DNA of 64,000 nucleotides from Maledivibacter sp. (GCA_025210375.1 JAOASB010000037.1:1-64000); one strand, 5' to 3'; shown: positions 54,112 through 63,599, numbered from the stretch's first letter. Numbers and translations: made by a program. The notes: a model not told the origin generated them from the sequence alone.

Positions 54112-55209
54112 TTACCTTCCAAAGAAGTCCTTTATCTTATCTATGAATTTTTTCTTGTAAATATCTTCTTTAGCAATTAATTCTGTTGTTGCTAAAAGTT
54201 TATCCCCTATATATACCTTTGCTTTACCTAAAACCTGCCCTTTCATTATTGGAGTGGCATATTCTTCATTACACTCAAAAATCGTCATAACCCTATCTTC
54301 TTCATCACCTTTAACGGGGATGACTATATCTTCCTTAACAGTCATATAGGATTTTTCTTTCTTCCCTTTGAGTGCTGTGAAGCTTTTTATATCAGAGTCT
54401 TTACTCAATACCTTCTTAGGATGATATTTTTCAAATCCTCTTTCCATTAAAGCATAACAATCATTAAACCAATTTGGATCATTCAGCACCACGCATAATA
54501 TTTGCATATTATTTCTTGTGGCGGATGTGACTAAGCATCTACCTGATACCTTTGTATATCCTGTCTTTACACCGTCTCCACCCTTGAACTGATTTAGGGT
54601 CTTATTTTTATTGAAAAATACATTATAACCTTCTCTTTGTGAAACCCATTTTTTTGTCCTAACTATTTTCTTGAAATTTTCATTTAATAAAGCTTGCCTT
54701 GTTATTAATGCCAAATCATAGGCTGTAGTATAATGGTCTTTATGATGTAGTCCATGGGGGTTTTTGAAATTTGTGTTCTTAGCTCCTATTTTTTTTGCTT
54801 TTTGATTCATTAGATTAGCAAATTCTTGGGTCGAGCCAGAAATATGATGGGCTATTGCTACTGCTGAATCATTTCCCGATCTAAGCATAAGACCATATAC
54901 TAAATCCTTAAGGTTTACTTCTTCATCATATTTTAGATAAATTGATGATCCCTCTACTCCGACAGCATTCTTAGCCACTTTGAATTTCGATTCTAAACTG
55001 CCATTTTCTAAAGCCAATAATGCTGTCATTATTTTTGTAGTACTGGCCATTGGTTTTTTTAGATTGATATTCTTAGCATATAATATCCTTCCAGTTTTAA
55101 CTTCCATTACAATAGCACTCTGAGCAGAATTAGCATAGATATTTATTGGGAATACTAAAAGAATAATTAGAAAGGTTAAAGCTATATTTAATATTCTCTT
55201 CCTAAACAT
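54112..55209 (-). CDS. D-alanyl-D-alanine carboxypeptidase, DacF-like (copy 1)
   Basis: About 365 residues. Signal peptide ILNIALTFLIILLVFPINIYA. Active-site Ser-x-x-Lys in PMASTTKIMTALLAL, Ser-x-Asn in RSGNDSAVAIAHH, Lys-Thr-Gly in GDGVKTGYTKVSG. C-terminal beta domain followed by a basic amphipathic tail (KEDIYKKKFIDKIKDFFGR) for membrane attachment. Trims D-Ala from peptidoglycan, in this context likely cortex or forespore wall. ATG at 55209 follows CGGAGTG. Next to ytfJ, the usual clostridial order. Confidence 0.92.
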   Translation of the reverse strand: MFRKRILNIALTFLIILLVFPINIYANSAQSAIVMEVKTGRILYAKNINLKKPMASTTKIMTALLALENGSLESKFKVAKNAVGVEGSSIYLKYDEEVNLKDLVYGLMLRSGNDSAVAIAHHISGSTQEFANLMNQKAKKIGAKNTNFKNPHGLHHKDHYTTAYDLALITRQALLNENFKKIVRTKKWVSQREGYNVFFNKNKTLNQFKGGDGVKTGYTKVSGRCLVTSATRNNMQILCVVLNDPNWFNDCYALMERGFEKYHPKKVLSKDSDIKSFTALKGKKEKSYMTVKEDIVIPVKGDEEDRVMTIFECNEEYATPIMKGQVLGKAKVYIGDKLLATTELIAKEDIYKKKFIDKIKDFFGR

Positions 55210-55225
55210 ATAATTCACTCCGTTT

Positions 55226-55276
55226 AACCCAGATTATTCATAGAAAATCTTAAATTTTCTATGAATAATCTGGGTT
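55226..55276. repeat. M3 repeat, minimal palindromic copy (51 bp)
   Basis: AACCCAGATTATTCATAGAA and its complement with only about 9 bases between them; an internal deletion form of the element at 5264-5430. It lies between ytfJ and dac and could act as a hairpin in the transcript. Confidence 0.75.
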
Positions 55277-55314
55277 CGATTTTATAAATATTAAAGAGCG
55301 GTATACCGCCCTTA

Positions 55315-55761
55315 TTATTCATTATTTTTGTTTTTATTGTCATCATCACTTTCGCCATTACTATTTTTATTTTTTGAACCTTCGCCTTGTAGCTTATCAA
55401 TGAACTTAGACGATAACCCAACCAAGTTTTCAAACATATTTGCACTTTGATCTACAGATAATAGTTTTGTGCTTTCCTTTCCTACTATCATAAAAGCAAC
55501 GGGCTGTACCGATACCCCTGCTCCAGTTCCTCCTGCAAATGGAAGTTTCTCAGTATCTTGATTATCTTCATCTTCTACATTACAACAACTTTTATAATCC
55601 CCACCTCCTGAAGCAAAACCAAAGGATACTCTGGATATGGGAATTAGGGTTGTTCCATCCGGTGTTTCAACTGCATCTCCCACAATAGTATTAACATCAA
55701 TCATTTGTTTTAGGCTTTCCATCGTCGTCTTCATCAACGCTTCAATAGGATGACCACTCAT
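55315..55761 (-). CDS. ytfJ: Sporulation protein YtfJ / GerW family
   Basis: About 148 residues. The conserved core is clear: HPIEALMKTTMESLKQMIDVNTIVG (in part), VETPDGTTLIPISRVSFGFASGGGDY and PFAGGTGAGVSVQPVAFMIV. C-terminal tail Asn/Lys rich and disordered. The family is conserved in spore formers and needed for normal germination in Bacillus; the mechanism is unclear. ATG at 55761 sits 8 nt from AAGGTGG. Confidence 0.92.
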   Translation of the reverse strand: MSGHPIEALMKTTMESLKQMIDVNTIVGDAVETPDGTTLIPISRVSFGFASGGGDYKSCCNVEDEDNQDTEKLPFAGGTGAGVSVQPVAFMIVGKESTKLLSVDQSANMFENLVGLSSKFIDKLQGEGSKNKNSNGESDDDNKNKNNE

Positions 55762-55780
55762 ATCATACACCACCTTTTAA

Positions 55781-56389
55781 TTACTCTATAGTATACTTTA
55801 TCCAAAGAATTTTTAACCCTGCTATAATAATATAGCCTATTTTTGAGGTAAATATACAATCTATATCTGTTCTTAAGACCTCATTATTAAAGTTTGGAGT
55901 TATTTTGAAATGTATCTCCTTAGGCCTATTTTTTTTATTGTTTAAAATAGCAAACAAGTTACTTTTCAAAATATTGATAATACCAGTTACCATGCCAGTT
56001 AATGCTGCATCATCAAGACCAATCTCAGTTTTCCAAAACAATCTATGAAAATGTGTTTTTTCTATTAAATAATTAATCACCCTCTTGTATCTTCTGATAT
56101 TTTCAATGAAATTTTTTATTTTTTTCATATCAATAGAATCGGTATAGCCTTTATGCTTAGACCACGAATCACTTTTTATTTTTATTCTTAAATCTTCGTC
56201 ATCTTCTTTATTCGTTTTTGTTACTTGGAAGGAGCCTAATTCTTTCTTAAACCTAATCAATCCATATAAAGCCTTAATACTAATAATGACTTTACTATCT
56301 CGGTTCTCTTTTAAAACTAAGATATTGGCCTTTATCGATGAAATAATAATTAATATAATTAAAATGATTATTGTTATACCTACAAACAA
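55781..56389 (-). CDS. DUF2953 membrane protein
   Basis: About 202 residues. One N-terminal helix (GITIIILIILIIISSIKANIL). The remainder is charged, with the DUF2953 pattern near the middle (FHRLFWKTEIGLDDAALTGMVTGIINIL) and a hydrophobic C-terminus. It lies directly before ytfJ, its usual neighbour, so a role in sporulation or envelope is inferred. Start uncertain: GTG at 56398 is too close to AGGGG, so TTG at 56389 is used. Confidence 0.8.
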   Translation of the reverse strand: MFVGITIIILIILIIISSIKANILVLKENRDSKVIISIKALYGLIRFKKELGSFQVTKTNKEDDEDLRIKIKSDSWSKHKGYTDSIDMKKIKNFIENIRRYKRVINYLIEKTHFHRLFWKTEIGLDDAALTGMVTGIINILKSNLFAILNNKKNRPKEIHFKITPNFNNEVLRTDIDCIFTSKIGYIIIAGLKILWIKYTIE

Positions 56390-56430
56390 GTTTGCCACCC
56401 CTGATAAAACGTTATAAACTTCTCTACTTC

Positions 56431-56478
56431 AACTCCAATTATTCATAGTTTCAAGTTTTCCATAAATAATCCGGGTTT
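56431..56478. repeat. M3 repeat, degenerate short copy
   Basis: AACTCCAATTATTCATAGTT and AAATAATCCGGGTTT keep the ends of M3 with several changes. It precedes the DUF2953 gene. Confidence 0.5.
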
Positions 56479-56629
56479 AATATTGTCTACATTTACTATC
56501 CTTTCCATGATTATGTTTTACTAAACTATTTTAAATATTTTTCACAAAAAAATATAATAGGCTTGACAATTTGACGATTTTATATGATATTTAATAAATG
56601 TAAACAAAAAGTTTGCTGTTTATGTTACT

Positions 56630-56938
56630 TAAGGAAATTTCATAATTTTTACTTGATCAAGTTGCATATGAAAATATCATCCTTGATATAATTACCTAAG
56701 ATGCAAACATATTTGATGGCATAACTTTTGAAATTTTAAAACTACATATGGTAGATAGTTTTTATAGAAAGTAATTGAGGAAATCCCATAATCGTAACTT
56801 GGCACAATTGGATATGCCAATATCATACTTGATTTAATTACTTAAGATATAAGCATATTTTGTGGTGTGTCTTCGTAGATTCTAAAACTACATATAGTAG
56901 ATTGTTTTTACGAAAGGTAATTATGCAATTTACTCACT
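56630..56938. repeat. Two tandem M2 copies upstream of the XRE regulator
   Basis: Copy one runs from about 56630 (AAGGAAATTTCATAATTTTT) to 56775 (TTTTATAGAAAGTAATTGAG). Copy two runs from about 56774 (GAGGAAATCCCATAATCGTA) to 56938 (AGGTAATTATGCAATTTACT). They share the central word TTTTAAAACTACATATGGTAG or its variants. The second copy ends 54 bp before the regulator's start. Confidence 0.7.
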
Positions 56939-56991
56939 TATTCAATCTCCTCACTTATATAGAAAACTTTCTTCTTTCAGGGGGTAATATT

Positions 56992-57531
56992 TTGAGTATT
57001 GGTGAAAAACTTAGAAGATTAAGAAATGTAAACAATTTAACACAAGATGAACTGGCTAACAGATGTGATTTAACCAAGGGTTTTATTTCCCAAATCGAAA
57101 GAAACCTAACCTCTCCTTCTATAAACACCTTAATAGATATTTTGGAGGCATTGGGAACAGATATTAGTCATTTTTTTAATGAAGAAATTGAAGAAAAGAT
57201 AGTTTTTTCTAAGGACGATATTTATGATAGAATTTACGAAGACTATGGTTACTGCATTTCATGGCTAATTCCAAATGCTCAGAAAAACGATATGGAACCC
57301 ATATTAATAACACTACCCGAGAAAACTAAAACAAAGGAAGATGATCCCCATGAAGGTGAAGAATTTGGATATGTTCTAAAGGGTAAAGCTAACCTAGTTC
57401 TTGGGAAAAAAAACTATAAGATCAGAAGTGGCGAAAGCTTTTATTTTAAATCTAATAAAATACACTATCTGGAAAACCCTTATAGCAAGCCCGCAACAAT
57501 TCTTTGGGTTTCTACACCCCCATCATTTTAA
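56992..57531 (+). CDS. XRE-family regulator with C-terminal cupin domain
   Basis: About 179 residues. HTH_3 at 5-60 (IGEKLRRLRNVNNLTQDELANRCDLTKGFISQIER, in part) and a cupin domain from about 100 (HEGEEFGYVLKGKANLVLGKKNYKIRSGESFYF). Such regulators often control amino-acid, polyamine or related metabolism and bind a small ligand in the cupin. The frame is open to 56860, but that part is M2 repeat; TTG at 56992 behind AGGGGGTAATATT gives a clean domain start. Its nearby TTGACA at 56573 may be part of the promoter. Target unknown. Confidence 0.87.
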   Translation: MSIGEKLRRLRNVNNLTQDELANRCDLTKGFISQIERNLTSPSINTLIDILEALGTDISHFFNEEIEEKIVFSKDDIYDRIYEDYGYCISWLIPNAQKNDMEPILITLPEKTKTKEDDPHEGEEFGYVLKGKANLVLGKKNYKIRSGESFYFKSNKIHYLENPYSKPATILWVSTPPSF

Positions 57532-57539
57532 TAAAGTAT

Positions 57540-57566
57540 AAAAAAAGCGCTAATGCGCTTTTTCGA
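57540..57566. terminator. Bidirectional terminator between the XRE gene and scpB
   Basis: AAAAAGCGC-TAAT-GCGCTTTTT stem directly after the XRE stop, serving also scpB on the minus strand. Confidence 0.85.
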
Positions 57567-57580
57567 TTTTAATATATACT

Positions 57581-58129
57581 TTATTCTTCCTCGAAATTAT
57601 TTAAAAAATCAAAATCTCCAAATCCCTCAACCTGTGGTAAATCCTCTAGATTCTTAAAACCAAAGGCTTTCAGAAATGAATCTGTAGTCCCATAAACAAT
57701 GGGTCTTCCCGTTTTTTCCAATCTCCCCTTGACCTCAATTAATTCTCTTTCTATTAAAGTACTTATAGGCTTATCACATTTAACTCCTCTGATGCCTTCC
57801 ATTTCATGCTTTGTTATGGGCTGTTTATATGCCACTATGGCCAAAACCTCTAGGGTCGGCTGAGATAGTCCTCTGTTTTGTGATGTAATACACAGTTTTT
57901 CAATATAGGGATGATTTTCTAGTTTTGTTGCCAATTGAAAACAATTATTTACTTCAATAATCCTAATCCCTCTACTCTGCTGATCAAACTCAGCTTGAAG
58001 CTCATGTATATATTCCTTGACCTTTCCCTTAGGAATTTCTAATACCCTAGATAACTCTTTAAGGTTTAAAGGTTCACCCCATACAAATAAAATAGATTCT
58101 ATGATCGATTTTATTTCTTTTTCATCCAT
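57581..58129 (-). CDS. scpB: Segregation and condensation protein B
   Basis: 182 residues with two winged-helix domains (KSIIESILFVWGEPLNLKELSRVLEI and PTLEVLAIVAYKQPITKHEMEGIRGV, in part). RGVKCDKPISTLIERELIEVKGR and GRPIVYGTTDSFLKAFG are family hallmarks. Binds ScpA and Smc to compact and segregate the chromosome. Follows scpA by about 34 bp. Confidence 0.95.
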   Translation of the reverse strand: MDEKEIKSIIESILFVWGEPLNLKELSRVLEIPKGKVKEYIHELQAEFDQQSRGIRIIEVNNCFQLATKLENHPYIEKLCITSQNRGLSQPTLEVLAIVAYKQPITKHEMEGIRGVKCDKPISTLIERELIEVKGRLEKTGRPIVYGTTDSFLKAFGFKNLEDLPQVEGFGDFDFLNNFEEE

Positions 58130-58162
58130 AATTTATATTTTTGCCCCCTAATAAAAATAATT

Positions 58163-58921
58163 TTAATGCTGATTTTTTATAACAGGATATACATATATAT
58201 CATCAAATATATCATCTTGTTTTATGTTTATGGCCTTTAATTTTAATAATTCAAGTAATGCTAAAAAGGTTACAACTATCTCTAATCTACAGCAATCTTC
58301 ATTAAATAAATCTATAAATTTAAGACTTTTATCTTTATCCAACTTGCTTTTCAAAAGAGAGATTTTATCTTCTACTGTATACATATCTCGTTTTAATTCT
58401 TTGAAAAACTTTTTTCTATGCATATCTAGTTTACTTATCCTTTGCAACGTTCTTTTGACCGCCTTGATTAATATTTCTTCTTCTAAATTTAATTCCGTTT
58501 TCTCAACCAAATCTTTATTAATATATTCTTCTAACTGTTCTTGAGATTTGAAATAACTCCTGCCATAGGTATCTTCCCTATCCTTTAAGAACCCTGCAAT
58601 ATTTTTATATTTTTTATATTCTATTAGCTTTATAACCAAATCTCTTCTAGGATCCATTCCCTGCAAGTCAAACTCTAACTGCTCCTCAATGGGATTTGGA
58701 AGAAGCATTTTGGACTTTATTTCAAGCAATGTTGCAGCCATGAGTAAAAACTCACTGGCCACTTCCATATCTAAATATTTCATTTGGTTTATATACTTTA
58801 TATATTGCTCTGTCACATCAGAAATTGGTATATTGTATATGTCAATTTCATTTTTTTCTATCAAATGAAATAAGAGATCAAAGGGCCCTTCGAAGGCTTC
58901 TAGTTTAACTTCATAATTCAT
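58163..58921 (-). CDS. scpA: Segregation and condensation protein A
   Basis: 252 residues. The kleisin N-terminus is unmistakable: LEAFEGPFDLLFHLIEKNEIDIYNIPI (in part), then YIKYINQMKYLDMEVASEFLLMAATLLEIKSKMLLP. The C-terminal winged helix (VVTFLALLELLKLKAINIKQ) binds the Smc head. First of the scpAB pair; start ATG after GAGGGTGTTTTT. Confidence 0.95.
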   Translation of the reverse strand: MNYEVKLEAFEGPFDLLFHLIEKNEIDIYNIPISDVTEQYIKYINQMKYLDMEVASEFLLMAATLLEIKSKMLLPNPIEEQLEFDLQGMDPRRDLVIKLIEYKKYKNIAGFLKDREDTYGRSYFKSQEQLEEYINKDLVEKTELNLEEEILIKAVKRTLQRISKLDMHRKKFFKELKRDMYTVEDKISLLKSKLDKDKSLKFIDLFNEDCCRLEIVVTFLALLELLKLKAINIKQDDIFDDIYVYPVIKNQH

Positions 58922-58980
58922 AAAAACACCCTCATTAAGTTTAATTTTGCTTATCTCTACTATTTTATCATAAATATTTT

Positions 58981-59077
58981 AAATGAGGAAATTGCATAAT
59001 AAATGTGGTATGCCCTAGGTCATTTAAGACTATAAAAAGCCACATATTTTATTATACCTATAAAATAGTGGCTTTGT
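58981..59077 (-). terminator. Terminator of the second dac gene, with adjoining M2 fragment
   Basis: The stem AAAGCCACTATTTTATAGG / TATAATAAAATATGTGGCTTT (59033-59077) is followed on the minus strand by T residues. Bases 58984-59000 (GAGGAAATTGCATAATAA) match an M2 end. Confidence 0.7.
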
Positions 59078-59145
59078 ATTTAATCCAATTGTCTCATATA
59101 TAATTAATGGTTGCTTTTTATAAAGTATGTTTTTCTATACTGCAT

Positions 59146-60312
59146 TTATTGTGATATGCCCTTTAGCATTTTACCTAGTGTATTAAATATTGAAGCCTTA
59201 TCGCATTTAGCCTCAGTAATAAGATCAACTTTTCCAAGGGTTTCGCCCTTTGTATTGGTAACAGTGACTTCACCTATTTTTTGACCCTTTTCAAAGGGAG
59301 CCTTTATAGCCTTAGGTAACACTACTTCCTTCTTAATATCACCCTCTCCTCCCTTTTTAACCAAAACCTTTAATTCATCCCTAGCGATTATATTGACATT
59401 TGATATCTTTCCCTTTTCGACGGGCAGTTCTTTTATGACTTCACCTTTTTGTGATATCATCACTGAATTATATGAAGCAAATCCATAGTCAAGTAGTTTT
59501 TTAGCTTCAGCAAATCTTATTTTTGAAGAAGGACACCCTAAAACCACTGCAATTAATGTAAAATTATTTCTTTTGGCCGATGCCGATAGACAATATCTAG
59601 CTTCTTGGGTAAAACCTGTTTTTATACCATTGGCACCAGGATATGTTTTAATTAATTTGTTGGTATTCACCAACTCTAATGTGGCTCTTCCCTTTTTACC
59701 AACCTTCATTGAGGACATATATATCTTCAACCAATCATGTATTTTAGGATATTTCAATAGTTCCCTAGACATTTTTGAGATATCACTGGCAGAAGTATAA
59801 TGTCCTTCTTGTGGTAAGCCATTTGTGTTCATAAATTGTGTATTATTCATTCCCAGCTGTGCTGCTTTTTCATTCATCTTTTTAACAAATACTTCTTCTG
59901 TACCCCCAATATGTTCAGCCATAGCCACACAAGCATCATTAGCAGATGCTACAGCTATGCCCTTTAATAGCTGCTCCACTGTCTTTTGCTCTCCAGGCTC
60001 AAAGTAAAGCTGACTACCTCCCATACTAGAAGCTCTTTCACTAATAGTAACTTTATCTTCTAAGGTTATTTGTTTTTTATCCATAGCCTCCATAGCCAAT
60101 AACATAGTCATTACTTTTGTAACACTGGCAGGGGGAAGCTTTTCATTGCTATTCTTTTCATAAAGTATTTTTCCTGTTCCAGCATCTATTAAAATTGCAG
60201 ATTTTGCATTCAAATCAAATTCATTTGCACTGGAGTAGGTAAAAGAACTAATAAATAATAATAGTACAGACATTATTAAACCTATCCTTTTTTTAGCACA
60301 ACTTTTATTCAT
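59146..60312 (-). CDS. dacF: D-alanyl-D-alanine carboxypeptidase, DacF-like (copy 2)
   Basis: About 388 residues. Signal peptide RIGLIMSVLLLFISSFTYSSA. Ser-x-x-Lys in PPASVTKVMTMLLAMEA, Ser-x-Asn in ASANDACVAMAEH and Lys-Thr-Gly in NGIKTGFTQEA. A C-terminal beta domain and short amphipathic tail follow. Paralogue of the gene at 54112. Position between deoB and scpA is the usual place for dacF in spore formers. ATG at 60312 lies 7 nt behind AGGAGG; the ATG at 60318 is too close. Confidence 0.92.
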   Translation of the reverse strand: MNKSCAKKRIGLIMSVLLLFISSFTYSSANEFDLNAKSAILIDAGTGKILYEKNSNEKLPPASVTKVMTMLLAMEAMDKKQITLEDKVTISERASSMGGSQLYFEPGEQKTVEQLLKGIAVASANDACVAMAEHIGGTEEVFVKKMNEKAAQLGMNNTQFMNTNGLPQEGHYTSASDISKMSRELLKYPKIHDWLKIYMSSMKVGKKGRATLELVNTNKLIKTYPGANGIKTGFTQEARYCLSASAKRNNFTLIAVVLGCPSSKIRFAEAKKLLDYGFASYNSVMISQKGEVIKELPVEKGKISNVNIIARDELKVLVKKGGEGDIKKEVVLPKAIKAPFEKGQKIGEVTVTNTKGETLGKVDLITEAKCDKASIFNTLGKMLKGISQ

Positions 60313-60443
60313 CTCCATTCCTCCTAAATTATCTTGATACTCTTATGTTTTCCATTGAAATAATTGCTTATGCATTATAATATTATCTTGCTTAATAGAA
60401 ATTTGAATTAATTTTTTATACTTTAAATTTCATTTTAAACTAT

Positions 60444-60485
60444 AAAAAACACTCCTTAATATCATTAAATATTAGGAGTGCTTCT
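60444..60485 (-). terminator. Terminator of deoB
   Basis: CACTCCTAATATTTAATG / ATATTAAGGAGTG stem; a T run follows on the minus strand. About 40 bp past the deoB stop. Confidence 0.8.
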
Positions 60486-60526
60486 TATATACCTTGAATA
60501 TCTAAGGTAATGGATTTTAAATTATT

Positions 60527-61696
60527 TTATAATATCAAGTCCTTAAAACTACTACCAATCCTTGGTCTCTCCACATCCAATATATCTGCTATTGTTGCTG
60601 CAATATCTGCAAAGGTCTTTCTTGTTCCTAAATTAACGCCGGACTTAACCTGCTTTCCATAAACCACTATAGGCACATATTCCCTAGTATGATCAGTTCC
60701 TTTATAGGTTGGGTCATTGCCATGATCAGCAGTAATGATTAGCATATCATCATCCCTTAAGCTATCCAGGATTTCAGGTATTCTTTGGTCAAACTCCTCT
60801 AGGGCTTCTTTATAGCCTTTGGGATCTCTTCTATGCCCAAATTTAGCATCAAAATCAACTAGATTTGTAAATATTATTCCCTTTGAATCGGTGCTTAAAA
60901 ACTCTATCGTTCTATCTACACCATCCATATTACTCTTGGTATGTATTTCCTTTGTTATTCCTTTTCCATTAAATATATCTTCTATCTTTCCTACTGCCAT
61001 AACATCATATCCAGCTTCCGATGCATAATCTAGTATGGTTTTGCCAAAGGGATCTAGGGAATAATCTCTTCTATTAGGTGTTCTAGTAAAATCCCCAAGT
61101 TCTCCAATAAATGGTCTAGCTATAACCCTAGCAACTTGATCTTCACCCTTTAAAATCTCCCTAGCTATACTACACATTTTATATAATTCCTCTAAGGGTA
61201 TTACTTCTTCATGGGCTGCTATTTGAAATACACTGTCTGCCGAAGTATACACAATAGGATTTCCACTCTCCATATGTTCTTTTCCAAGTTCTTTTATTAT
61301 TTCAGTTCCTGAAGCAGGTTTATTACCTAAAGCCTTTTTACCCGTAAGCTCTTCAAATTTAGATATCACATGCTCTGGAAAACCCTCGGGATATGTTTTA
61401 AATGGCTCTTTAATGTGTAAGCCTGCCATTTCCCAATGTCCTGTGGTAGTATCCTTTCCATTGGACATTTCCATCGATCTACCCGATGATCCTATAGGAT
61501 TTTCAGCTGTGTCTAAGCCTTCTAGTCCATCAATATTTCCCAATCCTAAATTAACTAGGTTAGGAAGGTTTATTCCACCCATTGCTTTAGAAATATTTCC
61601 TAGAGTATTTACTCCTATATCGCCGAATTGTTCAGAATCTGGTAAGGCACCTATTCCAACACTATCCATTACTAAAATAGTTACTCTATTAATCAT
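60527..61696 (-). CDS. deoB: Phosphopentomutase
   Basis: 389 residues. Alkaline-phosphatase-superfamily enzyme that interconverts ribose/deoxyribose 1- and 5-phosphates. Metal-site motifs: VMDSVGIGALPDS at the start, GRSMEMSNGKDTTTGHWEM with the active-site Thr, and TADHGNDPTYKGTDHTREYVP (in part) near the end. Start ATG after AAGGAGGATTATAT. Usually followed by a nucleoside phosphorylase gene, but here dacF comes next. Confidence 0.95.
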   Translation of the reverse strand: MINRVTILVMDSVGIGALPDSEQFGDIGVNTLGNISKAMGGINLPNLVNLGLGNIDGLEGLDTAENPIGSSGRSMEMSNGKDTTTGHWEMAGLHIKEPFKTYPEGFPEHVISKFEELTGKKALGNKPASGTEIIKELGKEHMESGNPIVYTSADSVFQIAAHEEVIPLEELYKMCSIAREILKGEDQVARVIARPFIGELGDFTRTPNRRDYSLDPFGKTILDYASEAGYDVMAVGKIEDIFNGKGITKEIHTKSNMDGVDRTIEFLSTDSKGIIFTNLVDFDAKFGHRRDPKGYKEALEEFDQRIPEILDSLRDDDMLIITADHGNDPTYKGTDHTREYVPIVVYGKQVKSGVNLGTRKTFADIAATIADILDVERPRIGSSFKDLIL

Positions 61697-61871
61697 ATAT
61701 AATCCTCCTTAAAATATCTTTTAAAATAATTTTCAATCTAAATTTCAACATAAAGTCCAAACCTTTATGTAACCGGTAACATGTATTAAATTTCTATAGG
61801 ATTATAATATCCATAATTATAATCCTAATTCTTTAATACCCAATATTTATTATTATTAATCAATATACCTT

Positions 61872-62756
61872 CTAAGCTCTTGGATGGGATTTATTATAAA
61901 CATCTTTAATTTTATTTTTTGTCAATTGCATATATATTTGAGTAGTAGATATATCAGAGTGTCCAAGCATTTCCTGAACAGATTTTAGATCTGCTCCATT
62001 TTGTATTAAATGAGTAGCAAAAGAATGTCTAAGGGTATGGGGAGTTATTTTTTTATTGATTTTCGCTTCTTTTGTATACCTTTTAATTATCTTCCAGAAC
62101 CCTTGCCTAGTCAATCTCTTTCCATAATAATTAACAAATAATGCCTTCTCATCATCTTTAACTAACATAGCTCTATATTCATGGAAATATTTAAGAAGAG
62201 CATTCTTAGCCATGGTTCCGATAGGAATAATACGCTCTTTGTTGTTTGTTCCTCTACATTTTATAAAATCCAGTTCTAATTCTACATCGCAAAGATCTAA
62301 TCGCACTAACTCTGATACCCTAATACCCGTGGCATATAGTAATTCAAGCATAGTTTTATCTCTGCAGCCCATTGCACTATTTTCATTGGGTTGACTTATG
62401 AGTCTCTCTACTTCGCTTAAACTTAACACACATGGCAGTTTTTTCTCTGATTTAGGTGATTCAAGATTTATAGTAGGATCACTTTGAACTAAACCATTGT
62501 TTAATAAATGTTGATATAAGCCTCTTATTGAAGCTAAATTCCTAGAGATTGTAGAAGTAGCACGTCCCTTTTTTTGAAGGTATAAAAGATAAGTAATAAT
62601 TGTTGTCTTATTTACATCTATATAAGAATCTCTGCCCTTATCATTTAAAAACTCCCCAAATTGGCGAAGATCCCTTCCATAGGATTCCAAAGTGTTGTTA
62701 GATAATTTTTTTTCATCTTTTAAGTATACAAGAAAATCCTTTACAATTGTATTCAT
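61872..62756 (-). CDS. xerD: Site-specific tyrosine recombinase XerD
   Basis: 294 residues. N-terminal SAM-like domain (DFLVYLKDEKKLSNNTLESYGRDL, in part). Catalytic residues are in place: Arg in ATGIRVSELVRLD, Lys region in GTNNKERIIPIG, HTLRHSFATHL, and His plus Tyr nucleophile in LGHSDISTTQIYMQL. Resolves chromosome dimers at dif with XerC. Position between spoIIM and deoB is typical of chromosomal xerD in clostridia and rules out a phage integrase. Start ATG behind AGGAGTTAATCAA. Confidence 0.94.
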   Translation of the reverse strand: MNTIVKDFLVYLKDEKKLSNNTLESYGRDLRQFGEFLNDKGRDSYIDVNKTTIITYLLYLQKKGRATSTISRNLASIRGLYQHLLNNGLVQSDPTINLESPKSEKKLPCVLSLSEVERLISQPNENSAMGCRDKTMLELLYATGIRVSELVRLDLCDVELELDFIKCRGTNNKERIIPIGTMAKNALLKYFHEYRAMLVKDDEKALFVNYYGKRLTRQGFWKIIKRYTKEAKINKKITPHTLRHSFATHLIQNGADLKSVQEMLGHSDISTTQIYMQLTKNKIKDVYNKSHPRA

Positions 62757-62865
62757 TTGATTAACTCCTTTATTTCTCTTCTGCTACAAAATACACTATT
62801 CTATAATTCAACACCCATAAACAAAATCCTCTTTAATTTTTTGAAAGTGCATAAAATAATATAAT

Positions 62866-62957
62866 TAAACCCACAACCCTACGTCGAAGATTTGAGCAAT
62901 GATTTAGAAATAAAACAACGAAGTAGAGTTTTAAATTTTCTATGAATACTCTGGGTT
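62866..62957. repeat. M3 repeat, partial copy (92 bp)
   Basis: The right half (AACGAAGTAGAGTTTTAAAT then TTTCTATGAATACTCTGGGTT) closely matches the right half of the element at 5264-5430; the left half is mostly lost. Confidence 0.6.
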
Positions 62958-62966
62958 ATAATAATT

Positions 62967-63599
62967 TTACATATAAGCAGATATATATTTTATAAAGAAC
63001 GGTGTTACATATGCTTCAATAAGGCAACCAACAGCTATTACTATATGTATTATAGCCATAATAGTACTATATATAAAAAACTGGTTTACAATATTATACT
63101 TACCATTCTTCCTTACCATATTTTTTATAAGCATGGTTGAAAAGCTAATACCTAAAACCCCAACAAAAATAGCACTTGGAACGATTAGAATATTTTGAGG
63201 TAATATGGATACTAGGGAAAACATCATTCCCTTTAGTCCCATCTGTTTTGCAAAAAAACCAACGGTAAATCCTATTATAAATCCCCTAAGAGCAATAAGC
63301 AACAAAATAAGGGGAATACCGATAACGGTTATACCTAAAATCCATATTATTATACCAGTTTGGAGATTGTTTAATAAGGATTGTTTCAATATAGAAAAAT
63401 TGTTTATGGATTTTGAATCAACTATACTAAAGAAATTTTTCAAGTAAGCAATTAGGTCTTTATTCTCAGCTCCAGTCAATGCTTTAGACATAAATGCTCC
63501 AGATGATATTCCAATCATAAAAAATAATATCACAAAGAAATATATTACTAGGTTACTCTGTATATGTTTTTTAATTGTTTCATTGATTTTTCTAATCAA
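62967..63599 (-). CDS. spoIIM: Stage II sporulation protein M
   Basis: 210 residues, integral membrane protein with about five helices (NLVIYFFVILFFMIGISSGAFM, LQTGIIIWILGITVIGIPLILLLIALRGFIIGFTVGF in part, FSLVSILPQNILIVPSAIFVGVLG). Part of the SpoIIDMP complex that dissolves septal peptidoglycan during engulfment. TTG start behind GGGGGATTTTTT. It is followed by xerD, the usual order. Confidence 0.93.
   Translation of the reverse strand: MIRKINETIKKHIQSNLVIYFFVILFFMIGISSGAFMSKALTGAENKDLIAYLKNFFSIVDSKSINNFSILKQSLLNNLQTGIIIWILGITVIGIPLILLLIALRGFIIGFTVGFFAKQMGLKGMMFSLVSILPQNILIVPSAIFVGVLGISFSTMLIKNMVRKNGKYNIVNQFFIYSTIMAIIHIVIAVGCLIEAYVTPFFIKYISAYM

Noticed and set aside
54112..60312. The two DacF-like carboxypeptidases as a recent tandem duplication
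   Set aside because: They share motifs and layout but differ widely in sequence and lie 4 kb apart, each in a conserved neighbourhood; they are old paralogues.
61872..62756. Tyrosine recombinase as a phage or island integrase
   Set aside because: Length, motifs and position between spoIIM and deoB fit chromosomal XerD; no attachment repeat, tRNA or phage gene is nearby.
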